In this document: positions 42,333 to 52,300 of the stretch, in pieces
Position numbering within the stretch: position 1 is the stretch's first letter
Layout of the letters: each line of letters opens with the position of its first letter
From: Bradyrhizobium sp. JYMT SZCCT0428
Lineage (GTDB): Bacteria; Pseudomonadota; Alphaproteobacteria; Rhizobiales; Xanthobacteraceae
Reading direction: 5' to 3'
NCBI RefSeq assembly: GCF_018131075.1
Contig: NZ_JAFCLS010000020.1
Coordinates: 1 to 64,000, forward strand
DNA length: 64,000 nt
The notes under the pieces: generated by a model
The model's database searches: none
Told to the model about the DNA's origin: nothing
The model's input: the letters and a program-made list of their open reading frames with translations, nothing else
Made by a program: the position numbers and the translations under genes

Positions 42333-43286
42333 TCAACCCGCCGCGCTGGATTGCGGTTGCAGATTGGCGCGGCGGTCGACCCGCGCTACCCGCGACAGCA
42401 GATATTCGACTTCGGCCTTTGCCGTCGCCGTGATGGTCGCACCCGGCTTGCGCTGCGCGCTGGAGGCGATCACGCCGCGCTTCTGCAGCACGTATTTGCG
42501 CACCGCGAGACCGGCGCCCGGCTGCTGCTCGTAGCGGATCAGCGGCAGATGCGCATCGAACAGATCATGCGCGGCGTCGCGCTTGCCGGCCTTCTGCAGT
42601 TTTACGACATCGATCAGCAATTCCGGGAAAGCGTAGCCGGTCATCGCGCCATCGGCGCCGCGCTCCATCTCGAAATCGAGGAACATGCCGCCATTGCCGA
42701 CCAGAATCGACATCGGCTTCAGCGAGCCGTCCTTCTGGAAGCCGCGCAGCGTGGAGATCTTCTCCAGCCCCGGCCAGTCCTCATGCTTGAGCATCACGCA
42801 GGACGGCGAATCCATCACGATCTTGCGGATCACGGCGGGCGTGAACACGACGTTGAGCGTCAGCGGATAATCCTGCAGCACCCAGGGGATGTCGTCGCCG
42901 ATGGCTTCCTGCGCCTGCTTGAAATAGCCAATGATCTGGTCGTCGGTGCGCAAGTGCGGCGGCGGCGCGATCATCACGCCGGCAGCGCCCGCATCCATAG
43001 AGGCTTTCGCCAGCGAACGCATGGTGGCAAATCCCGGCGCCGAGACACCGACGATGATCTGCATGTTCTTGGCGCGCTTGACGAAGCGGATCGCTACCTG
43101 TTCGGCTTCCGCTGCATCGAGCTTCGGCGCCTCGCCCAAAATGCCGAGCACGGTGACGCCGTCGCAGCCGACTTCGGCATAGAAATCGGTCAGCCGGTCG
43201 ATCGATTTCTCGTCGATACGGCCGTCATCGTGAAACGGGGTCGGCGCAATCGCGAAGGTGCCTGCGGCCTGGGCGGTGAGCTTCAT
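42333..43286 (-). CDS. dihydrodipicolinate synthase family protein
   Basis: From ATG 43286 the product is 317 residues and begins TAQAAGTFAIAPTPFHDDGR. It is a TIM-barrel of the DapA/NAL/KDG-aldolase family: GVTVLGILGEAPKLDAAEAE, IIVGVSAPGFATM, QDYPLTLNV (family YP) and MLKHEDWPG with the Schiff-base Lys. Typical length is near 300. True lysine-pathway DapA is unlikely because context is catabolic and GxxGE is changed. The substrate is a 2-keto acid, not defined. The longer open frame upstream overlaps the GNAT gene. Confidence 0.85.
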   Translation of the reverse strand: MKLTAQAAGTFAIAPTPFHDDGRIDEKSIDRLTDFYAEVGCDGVTVLGILGEAPKLDAAEAEQVAIRFVKRAKNMQIIVGVSAPGFATMRSLAKASMDAGAAGVMIAPPPHLRTDDQIIGYFKQAQEAIGDDIPWVLQDYPLTLNVVFTPAVIRKIVMDSPSCVMLKHEDWPGLEKISTLRGFQKDGSLKPMSILVGNGGMFLDFEMERGADGAMTGYAFPELLIDVVKLQKAGKRDAAHDLFDAHLPLIRYEQQPGAGLAVRKYVLQKRGVIASSAQRKPGATITATAKAEVEYLLSRVARVDRRANLQPQSSAAG

Positions 43287-43357
43287 GGTCAATTTCCGTA
43301 AATGAGGGTGAGAGGACGAAATCCCTGAACTAGTGATACCACCGACTGACTGGCGCC

Positions 43358-43810
43358 TCAAAGCGAGAGATTGAGCCTGGGAATGAACCTGCCGGGGATC
43401 GAGCCGGATGGAACAACGCCATCGTCGACCGCCCCCATGCGACGGTAGAACGGGGCCGCGTCCGGATCGGCCTCGATCAGCATCGTCGTGGCCCCGGCGG
43501 CGCGCGCCGTGGCCTTGGCCCAATCGAACAGCTGTCGGCCGGTGCCGGCGCGAAGCATGCCCGGCTCGACAAACAGCCTTTCGAGCTGCGCGACATCGCC
43601 TTCGGATTTCACCTCGGCAACGCCGGCGAGACGGCCATCGATTTCGGCGACCTGCACGCGGGATGACGTGATCGCCGCAGGCGTCATTGTCAGCTCTCTT
43701 CGGCACGCCTGCATGAAGGCCGCGTCATAGCCCCAGACGGCCTTCGAACGCAGGCACAATTCGGTAAGTGCCGGCGCTTCCTCGGGACGAGCGGGCCGCA
43801 GTGCGAGCAT
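43358..43810 (-). CDS. GNAT family N-acetyltransferase
   Basis: From ATG 43810 the product is 150 residues. LRPARPEEAPALTELCLRSK is the first strand and helix; VAQLERLFVEPGMLRAGTGR is the acetyl-CoA binding motif A; ATTMLIEADPDAAPFYRRMG is the closing GNAT helix. Substrate unknown. It lies 28 bp below the SDR gene in the same leftward run. Confidence 0.8.
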   Translation of the reverse strand: MLALRPARPEEAPALTELCLRSKAVWGYDAAFMQACRRELTMTPAAITSSRVQVAEIDGRLAGVAEVKSEGDVAQLERLFVEPGMLRAGTGRQLFDWAKATARAAGATTMLIEADPDAAPFYRRMGAVDDGVVPSGSIPGRFIPRLNLSL

Positions 43811-43838
43811 AGCGCCTCCTTCGGCGACGGGACCAGCG

Positions 43839-44717
43839 TCAGAAGCGACGCGCGCCCATCTTGATCTGCTCCTCGGAGAAGAAGATCTCCTTGGCATGCT
43901 CGACGATATCCTGCGCCTTCCAGGCCTCGCCGGGCGGCTTCCAGCCTTCCATCTCCATCATCCGCATCTCACGGACGCCGCGGGGCCCGGAAACGCCGAG
44001 CGTCTTGCCGGTCTGGTCGCCCGACAAATCGCTGACCATGTATAGCACGGCCGGGGCGATGCCATCGGGCCCAAGGGCCGCCTTCGGGTTCTCGATATAG
44101 CGCGGCAGGTCCGCGGTCATGCGGGTCAGCGCACCCGGAGCGAGCGTCCAGATCCGGATGTTGTATTTGCGGCCCTCGATCGCCAGCACATTCGACAGTC
44201 CCCAGATACCGCCCTTTGCGGCGCCGTAATTGGTCTGGCCGAAATTACCGATCAGGCCCGAGGTCGAGGACGTGTTGACGATGACGCCGCCGCCATTCTC
44301 GCGCATCCATTTGAACACCGGCTGGGTGCAGCAGAAGGTGCCTTTGAGGTGCACCCTCAGCACCTTGTCCCAGTTGGCTTCCTTCGCCTTGGCAAAGGTC
44401 TCGTCGAGCAGGATGCCGGCGTTGTTCACGAGGATGTCGGCGCGGCCGAAATGCTTGATGGCGTCGTCGAACACCGACTGGCCACCGGCCATGGTCGAGA
44501 TGTCAGCACCGTTGGCGACCGCGCGGCCACCCTCGGCCTTGATCGCCTCGACCACCTTCTGCGCCATGGTCTGGTCGCCGCCGGAGCCGTCACGCGGGCC
44601 GCCGAGATCGTTGACCACGACCGCCGCGCCCTCGCGCGCGAACAATTTGGCGTAGGCCTCACCCAGCCCGCCGCCTGCACCGGTGATGAGCGCAACCTTG
44701 CCGTCGAGTAATCCCAT
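43839..44717 (-). CDS. SDR family dehydrogenase (MFE-2-like)
   Basis: From ATG 44717 the product is 292 residues: NAD-binding TGAGGGLGEAYAKLFAREGA, VVVNDLGGPRDGSGGDQTMA, NNAGILLDETFAKAKEANWD, catalytic Ser in NTSSTSGLIGNFGQ and Tyr/Lys in TNYGAAKGG. The NDLGGxxDGxG signature is that of the (3R)-hydroxyacyl-CoA dehydrogenase domain of peroxisomal multifunctional enzyme 2. With the MaoC gene upstream it is probably the 3-hydroxyacyl-CoA dehydrogenase of an acyl-CoA degradation route. Confidence 0.85.
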   Translation of the reverse strand: MGLLDGKVALITGAGGGLGEAYAKLFAREGAAVVVNDLGGPRDGSGGDQTMAQKVVEAIKAEGGRAVANGADISTMAGGQSVFDDAIKHFGRADILVNNAGILLDETFAKAKEANWDKVLRVHLKGTFCCTQPVFKWMRENGGGVIVNTSSTSGLIGNFGQTNYGAAKGGIWGLSNVLAIEGRKYNIRIWTLAPGALTRMTADLPRYIENPKAALGPDGIAPAVLYMVSDLSGDQTGKTLGVSGPRGVREMRMMEMEGWKPPGEAWKAQDIVEHAKEIFFSEEQIKMGARRF

Positions 44718-44752
44718 GGTGGTTTCTCCTTTTTGGCTGCTCTTCTTGTTTA

Positions 44753-44884
44753 CCTCTCCCCGCTTGTGGGGAGAGGTCGGATCGCTCTTGCGATCCGGGT
44801 GAGGGGGTACAGGTCTCACTACTGTCGCAGTTCGCGGATGGAGCCCCTCACCCCAACCCTCTCCCCGCAAAAGCGGGGCGAGGG
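44753..44884. repeat. palindromic intergenic repeat block
   Basis: Three hairpins follow each other: CCTCTCCCC/GGGGAGAGG at 44753-44776, CGGATCGC/GCGATCCG at 44778-44797, and CTCTCCCCGC/GCGGGGCGAG near 44856-44881. This resembles REP-type repeats common between Bradyrhizobium genes. A related block is at 45822-45963. Confidence 0.7.
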
Positions 44885-44904
44885 AGCGCACCGCCCTCGC
44901 CGCT

Positions 44905-45765
44905 TTAACCCAGCACCGTCTTGCCGCTCTTGATCACCGTGACGTTCCGCGCCTTCACCTTGGCTTCAAACGACACCACGTTGCCGTCCTTCCACAATTC
45001 CATCGTCACGGTCTCGCCGGGATAGACCGGCGAGGAGAACCGCGCCACATGCTGCTTGAAGGCGGACGAGTCATAATCGGCATAGGTCTGCAGCACGCCG
45101 CGGCAGGTGATGCCGTAGGTGCACATGCCGTGCAGGATCGGTTTTGGGAAACCGGCCTTCTTGGCAAATTCCGGATCGGAGTGCAGCGGGTTGCGATCGC
45201 CGCACAGGCGATAGACCAGCGCCTGGTCCGGGCGCGTGGAAATGTCGACGATCTTGTCGGGCGCGCGGCTCGGCACCTTGTGCGGCTCGGGCTGGCCTTC
45301 GGACGGTCCGCCAAAGCCGCCATCGCCGCGCGCGAAACGCGAGGCGACCAGTGTCGCGAGCTTCTCGCCCTTCTCGTCCCTGAGCACGGTCTGGTGCCGG
45401 ATCACCGCGCCCTTGTCCTTGCCCTTGTCGAACACGTCGAGCACGGTCGAGTCGGCCGTGATATGCGCCGCGCCGGGCAGCGGCTTGTGGAAGGTGATGT
45501 CGCGCTCGCCGTCGACCACCATCACGCGATTGAGATTCATCTCGCCGGGCCCTGCCCCCCAGGCCGCCACCGAAGCGAACGTCGGCACCACCTTCAGCGG
45601 CCGCGGCGTCAGCGTGCCTTCGTTGACGAAGGCCAGCTCCTTCTCGTCCATCGGATCGGCGCCCATCCCGATGCCGTAGGCGTAGAGCATCACCTCGCGG
45701 TCGGTATAGGCGTATTTCTGGCCGAGATTTTTCAGGGCCATCAGTTGCTCGTAATTGATCGGCAT
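44905..45765 (-). CDS. MaoC-like hydratase (hydratase 2 type)
   Basis: The 286-residue double-hotdog protein has the hydratase 2 active-site motif in YRLCGDRNPLHSDPEFAKKA followed by GFPKPILHGMCTYG; Asp and His there form the catalytic pair. The N-terminal half (YAYTDREVMLYAYGIGMGAD) is the inactive hotdog. The enzyme should hydrate trans-2-enoyl-CoA to (3R)-hydroxyacyl-CoA, the substrate of the SDR encoded downstream. This pair resembles the two domains of eukaryotic MFE-2 as separate proteins. Confidence 0.85.
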   Translation of the reverse strand: MPINYEQLMALKNLGQKYAYTDREVMLYAYGIGMGADPMDEKELAFVNEGTLTPRPLKVVPTFASVAAWGAGPGEMNLNRVMVVDGERDITFHKPLPGAAHITADSTVLDVFDKGKDKGAVIRHQTVLRDEKGEKLATLVASRFARGDGGFGGPSEGQPEPHKVPSRAPDKIVDISTRPDQALVYRLCGDRNPLHSDPEFAKKAGFPKPILHGMCTYGITCRGVLQTYADYDSSAFKQHVARFSSPVYPGETVTMELWKDGNVVSFEAKVKARNVTVIKSGKTVLG

Positions 45766-45821
45766 TTCCGCGCGTCCTCCCCGAATTCTTTTTCTTCACC
45801 GGCGCTGCCTGTGAATGCGCC

Positions 45822-45963
45822 CTCTCCCCTTGTGGGAGAGGGCTACACCGGCAGCGCAGCAAACTCTTTGGGAGAGGGGTTGCCTCCGCAGATACATCTC
45901 GTGCGTGGAGAGACACCCCTCTTCCGGCGCTACGCGCCACCTTCCCCCGCAAGGGGGGAAGGT
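45822..45963. repeat. palindromic intergenic repeat block
   Basis: The block starts with CCTCTCCCCTTGTGGGAGAGG and contains a second hairpin region ending CCCCCGCAAGGGGGGAAGG. It is related to the block at 44753 and fills the gap between the DUF35 and MaoC genes. Confidence 0.65.
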
Positions 45964-45974
45964 ACTTCTTAGGC

Positions 45975-46364
45975 CTACGCCGGCGTGAAGAACGGCAGCG
46001 GCGCGCCGTCGGTCGGCTTCCACACCACTTTGACCTTCTGGCCGATCTTGAGCTTGTCCATGTCGCAATCGACGATGTTGGTCTGCAGCGACGGGCCTTC
46101 CTTCAGCGTGACATAGGCGATCGCGTACGGCCCGGTCGGGGATTTGCGCATCAGGCTGAAGGTGTAGATCGTGGCTTCGCCGGAGCTCTCCTCCCACTCG
46201 GTCTTGTCGGAGAAGCAGAACGGGCAGATCGAGCGCGGGAAAAAATGCGGCTCGCCGCAGGCGGTGCAGCGCTTGATCATGAACTTGCCCTGCGAGGCTG
46301 CTTCCCAGAACGGCGCGGTTTCGGGATTGCCTTGCGGCACGGGGAGTTTCTTTGCTTCGGCCAT
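45975..46364 (-). CDS. Zn-ribbon OB-fold protein (DUF35)
   Basis: From ATG 46364 the product is 129 residues. The N-terminal rubredoxin-like zinc ribbon has CTACGEPHFFPRSICPFC with four cysteines, followed by an OB-fold (ATIYTFSLMRKSPTGPYAIA, VTLKEGPSLQTNIVDCDMDK). DUF35 proteins bind acyl-CoA and work as partners of thiolases or hydratases, for example ChsH2 in sterol side-chain degradation. The start overlaps the thiolase-like stop by one base, which supports a complex with it. Confidence 0.85.
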   Translation of the reverse strand: MAEAKKLPVPQGNPETAPFWEAASQGKFMIKRCTACGEPHFFPRSICPFCFSDKTEWEESSGEATIYTFSLMRKSPTGPYAIAYVTLKEGPSLQTNIVDCDMDKLKIGQKVKVVWKPTDGAPLPFFTPA

Positions 46365-47512
46365 CACGCACGCTCCAGAATGCAGGTTGAGGCGGCATGG
46401 CGCACGCCGAGAAGTCCGCCGGTGCCATGGGCGACCGCGAGATCGCAGTTTGGCACCTGCACCTTGGGATGCGCTTCGCCGCGCAATTGCCTGACGGCTT
46501 CGATGATCTTGGTCATGCCGCCGCGGTTGACAGGATGGTTGCTGCAGAGGCCGCCGCCATCGGTGTTGAACGGCAGCTTGCCGACACCGGAAATCAGATT
46601 GCCGTCGGCGACGAACTTGCCGCCCTCGCCCTTCTTGCAGAAGCCGAGGTCCTCGAGCTGCATCAAGACCGTGATGGTGAAGCTGTCATAGATCGAGGCG
46701 TATTTGATATCCTTCGGCGTCACGCCCGCCTCTTCAAAGGCGCGCGGGCCGGACCAGACGCCGGCGGAATAAGTCAGATCGAGATCCTTGCCGCCGCGCG
46801 GGCCTTTCATCGCCTCGCCATGGCCGATCAGGCGCACCAGCGGCTTCTTCAGGCTTTTCGCGATCTCCGGCGTGGTGACGATCAGCGCGCCGCCGCCATC
46901 GGTGACGACGCAGCAATCCATGCGATGCAGGGGATCTGATATCATCGGCGAGTTCAGGACGTCCTCGACGGTGACGACTTCCTTCAGCATCGCATGCGGG
47001 TTGTACTGGGCGTGATGCGAGGCCGCGACCTTGATCCAGGCCAGCTGTTCGCTTGTGGTGCCGTAGTCGTGCATATGGCGCATGGCACACATGCCGTAGG
47101 CATTGTGGGTGGTCGCGCCATAGGCCGCCTCGAAATCGGCCTCGGCGCCGGCCGCGCGCGGCGGCATCGGGCCGGTGCGCGGCTTGCCGGCGAGCGTGAT
47201 CAGCGCGATCGAGCACTTGCCGGCGGCGATCGCCTCGGCGGCGTGGCCGAGATGGATCAGGTAGGAACAGCCACCGGTGTCGGTGGAATCCATGTGGCGG
47301 ACTTTGAGGCCGAGATAGTCGACCATCGGCCAGAGGCCGCCGGGGGCATCGCCGGCGCAGAAATAGCCGTCGATATCGGCCTTGGTGAGCCCGGCGTCCT
47401 CGATCGCGCCCTTGGCGACCTCGGCGTGCAGCTGCGCGGTGGATTTATCGGGTGCGTGCCGGGTGGGATGCTCATAGATCCCGGCAATGTAGGCTTTGCC
47501 CTTGATGGTCAA
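46364..47512 (-). CDS. thiolase-superfamily protein (SCP-x/lipid-transfer type)
   Basis: The 382-residue protein has the thiolase fold with family marks of the SCP-x/lipid-transfer group: DSTDTGGCSYLIHLGHAAEA with the candidate nucleophile Cys, NTDGGGLCSNHPVNRGGM, and the late NCDLAVAHGTGGLLGVRHAA. It probably performs the thiolytic or retro-aldol step in acyl-CoA breakdown with the DUF35 protein as partner. It is the first gene of the leftward cluster that continues with DUF35, MaoC and SDR. Confidence 0.85.
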   Translation of the reverse strand: MTIKGKAYIAGIYEHPTRHAPDKSTAQLHAEVAKGAIEDAGLTKADIDGYFCAGDAPGGLWPMVDYLGLKVRHMDSTDTGGCSYLIHLGHAAEAIAAGKCSIALITLAGKPRTGPMPPRAAGAEADFEAAYGATTHNAYGMCAMRHMHDYGTTSEQLAWIKVAASHHAQYNPHAMLKEVVTVEDVLNSPMISDPLHRMDCCVVTDGGGALIVTTPEIAKSLKKPLVRLIGHGEAMKGPRGGKDLDLTYSAGVWSGPRAFEEAGVTPKDIKYASIYDSFTITVLMQLEDLGFCKKGEGGKFVADGNLISGVGKLPFNTDGGGLCSNHPVNRGGMTKIIEAVRQLRGEAHPKVQVPNCDLAVAHGTGGLLGVRHAASTCILERA

Positions 47513-47671
47513 ATCATTCTCCGCTGGCGTTTCTTATTTCCAACGTTTTTCTGGCCTGTCGGGAGAGCCTTGGCAAGCGAGGAAATATTCCGTCAGGCGA
47601 GACGGCCGCGACCGGACTCAAGTCGGGATGATTATGGGCGAACATCGTATCAGGTCGGCAGGTCCCCTATC

Positions 47672-47802
47672 CCGTCATCCCCGGACGAACGCACTAGCGT
47701 TCGCTCGGGAGGAGCGCGCACTTGCGCGCCTCGAAGGACGACGGCCCGTCTGTGGCCGATTCATCCTTCGAGGCTCGCTACGCTCGCACCTCAGGATGAC
47801 GG
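47672..47802. repeat. inverted-repeat intergenic element
   Basis: CCGTCATCC at the left end and GGATGACGG at the right end bound a 131-bp stretch with internal hairpins (for example AGCGTTCGCT-type and GCGCGCACTTGCGCGC). It looks like a multi-copy palindromic element. Confidence 0.6.
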
Positions 47803-47859
47803 AAAACACAGTTTCGCATTCTCGCGGCGCTGATCGCCCGAAGTTTTACAAATCGTTTC

Positions 47860-48340
47860 GCCCTTCAAAACAGAGGGCGCAGGGAATGCCGGATGCGCGC
47901 TGCACCCGCGGTCTCGTGTGCGATTGTGCTAAGAAAGCTGCACACGAGCATACAGGGCAGCGGAGAACATCCGACATTCCCTGCGCAATGGCTTTACGGC
48001 TTATAACGCGCTCTCCCCGGCGAGACGGCCTCTATTGCCACCGTCGCCCCTCGGAAGCGTTGGCTCCCGAAAGACTTGACGCCGTTACGGGCGCCAGGAC
48101 CACACGCTTTCGCCGTACGCCTTCGCTGCGACCGTCAATCGCAACATCAGCGTCCACTGCATCCCCGCCCCTCGTCATGACGACGGCCGACGCCCCTCTG
48201 AGTGGGACGGGATGGCGATAGATGCGCACTGATTTGGGGCGGACGACAACAGAAATATTTTTGATTTACGGAAATTTTTGGCTTGACACGATTTCCGTAA
48301 ATCGGAAGTGATTTGCCCGTCGGGTTGCTTTGTCGCACCC
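47860..48340. repeat. probable multi-copy intergenic element
   Basis: This region between the thiolase-like gene and the DUF4262 gene has no gene. It contains a perfect 12-bp inverted repeat GATTTACGGAAA at 48263-48274 and TTTCCGTAAATC at 48292-48303, with TTGACA in the loop. I recall similar long non-coding sequences repeated in Bradyrhizobium genomes, but copy number cannot be checked here. Confidence 0.5.
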
Positions 48341-48363
48341 ACTCCCTCCACGCCGTAAGGCAA

Positions 48364-48879
48364 TCAGTTGGAGCGATCGCGCAAGCCGAACCAATTGCCG
48401 GCGGTCAGATCGGGCTGAGCCGCCCGGAAATCCGCTGACGATCCCGGCGTCCACGGAAACTCCCCGCCTCGATCCGGGAATACCAGCTGAAGACACTCGA
48501 AATTGTCGTTTCCATAAAACCATCCGCTCCAACCGAGGTGGGCTTGATAGTGTTCAAGCGACACGGGAAGAAGCACGGCCGCGGCATTTTCAAATATCTC
48601 ACCGGTTGTTTCGCCAACGGGAAAACGCCGTCCCGCTTCGAGTTCGCGATAAATGGTCCAGAACGTATCCTGAGCGTTCTCTTTTGACATTGAGAACAGG
48701 ATCACCTCCGGAAAGCCAAACTTCAGCCAGAAGCGGGTCGTGTAGGAAAAGCCGGGTCCTTCATCGTCTGGCATGACATGCGTACCGCACCAGCCATGCT
48801 CGCGAATTCGTTGAACGAATTTTTGTTCGTGTTGGTCCAGTCGTTCGGGGTCGGCATCAAGGGCTGTGAGCATGAACAT
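48364..48879 (-). CDS. DUF4262 family protein
   Basis: From ATG 48879 the product is 171 residues: MFMLTALDADPERLDQHEQK, then REHGWCGTHVMPDDEGPGFS and FGFPEVILFSMSKENAQDTF, matching DUF4262, soluble proteins of unknown function. The C-terminal region includes WSGWFYGNDNFECLQLVFPD. The start at 48939 is less likely because the added residues lack similarity. Confidence 0.75.
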   Translation of the reverse strand: MFMLTALDADPERLDQHEQKFVQRIREHGWCGTHVMPDDEGPGFSYTTRFWLKFGFPEVILFSMSKENAQDTFWTIYRELEAGRRFPVGETTGEIFENAAAVLLPVSLEHYQAHLGWSGWFYGNDNFECLQLVFPDRGGEFPWTPGSSADFRAAQPDLTAGNWFGLRDRSN

Positions 48880-48955
48880 ACATTGGATCGTGGCGAACGG
48901 ATGATAGCGGGTTAACGCCGGCGTATCCCACCATGCCACGATTCATGGAAAAAAT

Positions 48956-48981
48956 GGTGGGTTAGCGCAGCGTAACCCACC
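48956..48981. repeat. short palindrome GGTGGGTTA...TAACCCACC
   Basis: Nine-base arms GGTGGGTTA and TAACCCACC enclose an 8-base loop. Two more copies are at 60015-60042 and 62405-62430. Confidence 0.75.
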
Positions 48982-49350
48982 CCGCGACCATTCAGCGTCA
49001 TAAAACGTTGACGGTCATGGATTATGACTATCAACCATAGCGCAGCAATGCGCGCCAGTAGTGTCGCGAAGGGCGGATGTACCCCTCGTGACAGTGAAGG
49101 CCTCCAGCTTCGGCTCGGAGGTCTTTTGCGTTTTACAAGCCGGTGGTCCGGCTTTCGAAAAGTAAGCGCACTTTTGATCCGCGCTGTGCAGTCGTTCCGG
49201 GCTCGTGCCAGGAGGCGCGCCCTCAGATGTGCAATCCCGCATCGGGGAATGCGGCGTCATGCAAGCTGGAACTCCAGCTTTCGCAAAGCCAGCATCGGTG
49301 GTTATGGGTCCCGGCTCAAGGCCGGGACGACGAAGGTGTGTGAGCTCGCC
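48982..49350. other. no gene recognised
   Basis: No coding signal. A hairpin around 49085-49116 (GGCCTCC/GGAGGTC) is followed by TTTT, and the stretch near 49298-49332 resembles one arm of the inverted-repeat element at 58163. Confidence 0.4.
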
Positions 49351-52300
49351 CTACTCCGCCGCGATCTGCCGCGGCGCGGGCGGCGGGTTGACGAGGTCGG
49401 CGGCGAGCTGCGTGTAGCGTGCCTTGGCGTCGTGCACGGCCTTTTCCTTGACCGGTCCGTAGCCGCGGATGCGGTCGGGCAGCGAGAGGATTTCGATTGC
49501 GGTGTCGAGCGTGAGCGGCGACAGCAGGCCGAGCACGGTTGCGACGTCCTTCTCATAGCCGACGATCAGATCGCGCTCAATCTTGCGGTCGGCGCTGTGG
49601 CCGAAGATGTCGAGCGCGGTGCCGCGCAGGCCCTTCATCTTCGCGAGCATCCTGAACACCGGCATCATCCACGCCCCGAACGCGCGCTTCTTCGGCCGGC
49701 CCAGCGCGTCGACGCCGCCACCGAGGATCGGCGGCGCGAGGTTGAAGCTGAATTTGAAATCGCCCTCGAACTGGTCGCGGAGCTGCTTTTCGAAGCGCCC
49801 GTCGGTGTAGAGCCGCGCGACTTCGTACTCGTCCTTGTAGGCGAGCAGTTTTGCGTAGTTGATCGCGACGGCACGCGGCAAGGCCTCGTCGTAACCGCCA
49901 TCGATGGCGGCGTCGCGGACCTTCTTGACCAGCGCCTGATAGCGGGCGGCGAGCTTTGCGTCCTGATACTCGGTCAGGAGGTTACTGCGATGGGCGATGA
50001 TCTCGTCGAGCGACATCGCATCCAGCGCCTTGGGTGCGACGCTCCCGTCCTGATCTTTCATCATCGCGATCAGCTTTGCCGGGTCGTGTGCGGCGAGACG
50101 TCCGAGCTGGAATGCCTGGATGTTCAGCTTGATCGCAACGCCGTTGACCTCGATCGCCTGCTCGATGGCCTTGGCCGAGAGCGGCAGCAGGCCCTTCTGG
50201 TAGGCAAAGCCCATCATCATCATGTTGGTGGCGATGGAATCGCCGAGCAGCATTTCGGCGGGTTTTGTGAAATCGAAGAACGACGAATCCTTGCGCAGCG
50301 CGGTCTCCAGCACATGGTTGACCTTGCGGGCCTGGAAATTGAAATCGCGGTTGAGGATGAAATCGGCGATCGGAATGAGGTGGGTGTTGATGATGCCGGT
50401 GGTGCGGCTGGATTCGCAGAGCGTGATGGTTTCCTTGGAGACGGCCACCACCTCGTCGGCCGCAAGCACGAGATCGGCGGTGCCGGTGACGATGCGCGAA
50501 CAGGTGACGTCGGCGGTGTGTTCTGACAGCCGGACATGGCTCAGCACCGCGCCGCCCTTCTGGGCGAGGCCGGACATGTCGAGGATCATGCTGGCCTTGC
50601 CCTCGATATGCGCGGCCATGCCGAGCAATGCACCGATCGTCAGCACGCCGGTGCCGCCGACGCCGCCAACCGCGACGTTATAGGGCCGCTCCAGCGTCGG
50701 GCGCGACGCAGGCTCCGGCAGTTCGCCGATATCGCCAACGCCGGCCGGCGCGCGCTTGCGCATCTTGCCGCCGTCGATGGTGACAAAGGATGGGCAAAAG
50801 CCCTTCAGGCAGGAATAATCCTTGTTGCAGGTCGACTGGTTGATGGCGCGCTTGCGCCCGAGCTCCGTCTCCAGCGGCTCGACCGAGATGCAGTTCGACT
50901 GCACCGAGCAATCACCGCAGCCTTCGCAGACGGCGGGATTGATCATGACGCGACGCGCCGGATCTTCCAGCGTTCCCCTTTTACGGCGGCGGCGCTTTTC
51001 GGCGGCGCAGGTCTGCACGAACACGATCGCCGAGGCGCCCTTCACCTTGCGCAGCGTCTTCTGCACGGTGTCGAGTTCGTCGCGATGCGCGGTCTTGACG
51101 CCGGGCGCGATTTCGCTGGCCGGATAGGCGTCGGGATTTTCCGAGACCAGGTAGATTTCGCGGATGCCCTCGGCGTGGAGCTGGAAGGTGATCTGCTGCG
51201 GCGACAATTCGCCGTCGACATGCTGGCCGCCGGTCATCGCGGTCGCATCGTTATAGAGGATCTTGTAGGTGATGTTGGCGCCGGAGGCGACCGCCTGGCG
51301 GATCGCGAGGCTGCCGGAATGGAAATAGGTGCCGTCGCCGAGATTGGCGAACACGTGCTCTTCCTTGGTGAAGGGCGCGACACCGACCCAGGGCACGCCC
51401 TCGCCGCCCATATGGGTGAACGTCTCGGTCGAGCGGTCCATCCACAGCGCCATGAAGTGGCAACCGATGCCGGCAAAGGCGCGGCTGCCTTCCGGCACTT
51501 TTGTCGACGTGTTGTGCGGGCAGCCTGAACAGAAATAGGGCGTGCGGGTGATCGGCGCGACTGCCTGCATCTGTGTGGCCTGCCGGCCGTTGAACCAGTC
51601 GGCCTTGGCGCGCAGCTGTGCTGCGATTTCGGGATTGAGATTAAGTCGAAGCAGCCGCTCGGTCAGTGAGCTCGCCAGCGAGGCGACGCTGAGCTCTTCG
51701 GCAAAGGGGAGGAAGCGCTTGTCGTGGTCGTCCATCTTGCCGATGATGCGGGGACGGACATCATCGCGCCAGTTGAACAGCTCCTGCTTCACTTGATTTT
51801 CGACGATCTCGCGGCGCTCTTCGATGATGAAGATTTCTTCAAGCCCGACCGCGAATTGCCTGACGCCTTCCGGCTCCAGCGGCCAGGGCATGCCGATCTT
51901 GTAGAGCCGCAGACCGATCTTGGCGGCGACTTCCGGCGTGATGCCGAGTTCGCGCAGCGCCTGGCGGATATCCTCGTAGCTCTTGCCGGACGCCATGATG
52001 CCGTAGCGGGCGTTCGGCGAATCCATCGTGACGCGGTTGACCTTGTTGGCGCGGGCAAAGGCGATCGCGGCAAAGCCCTTGTAGTCCTGCAAACGGCGGT
52101 CCTGCGCAAAGCGGTCATCGGGCCAGCGCAGATTGAGGCCGCCCTCGGGCAGTTCGAAATCGGTCGGGATCACGAACGGCGTCATCTCGTCGGTGAGGTC
52201 GATCTCGGCGGTGGTTTCCACCGTCTCGGTGATCACCTTCATGCCGACCCAGCAGCCGCTGTAGCGCGACATCGCGATACCCAGCAAACCCATCTCGATC

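Noticed and set aside
42240..43301. 353-residue plus-strand open frame
   Set aside because: Antisense to the DHDPS-family gene with no recognisable product.
49024..50526. 500-residue plus-strand open frame
   Set aside because: Antisense to the indolepyruvate oxidoreductase gene; a GC-rich shadow.
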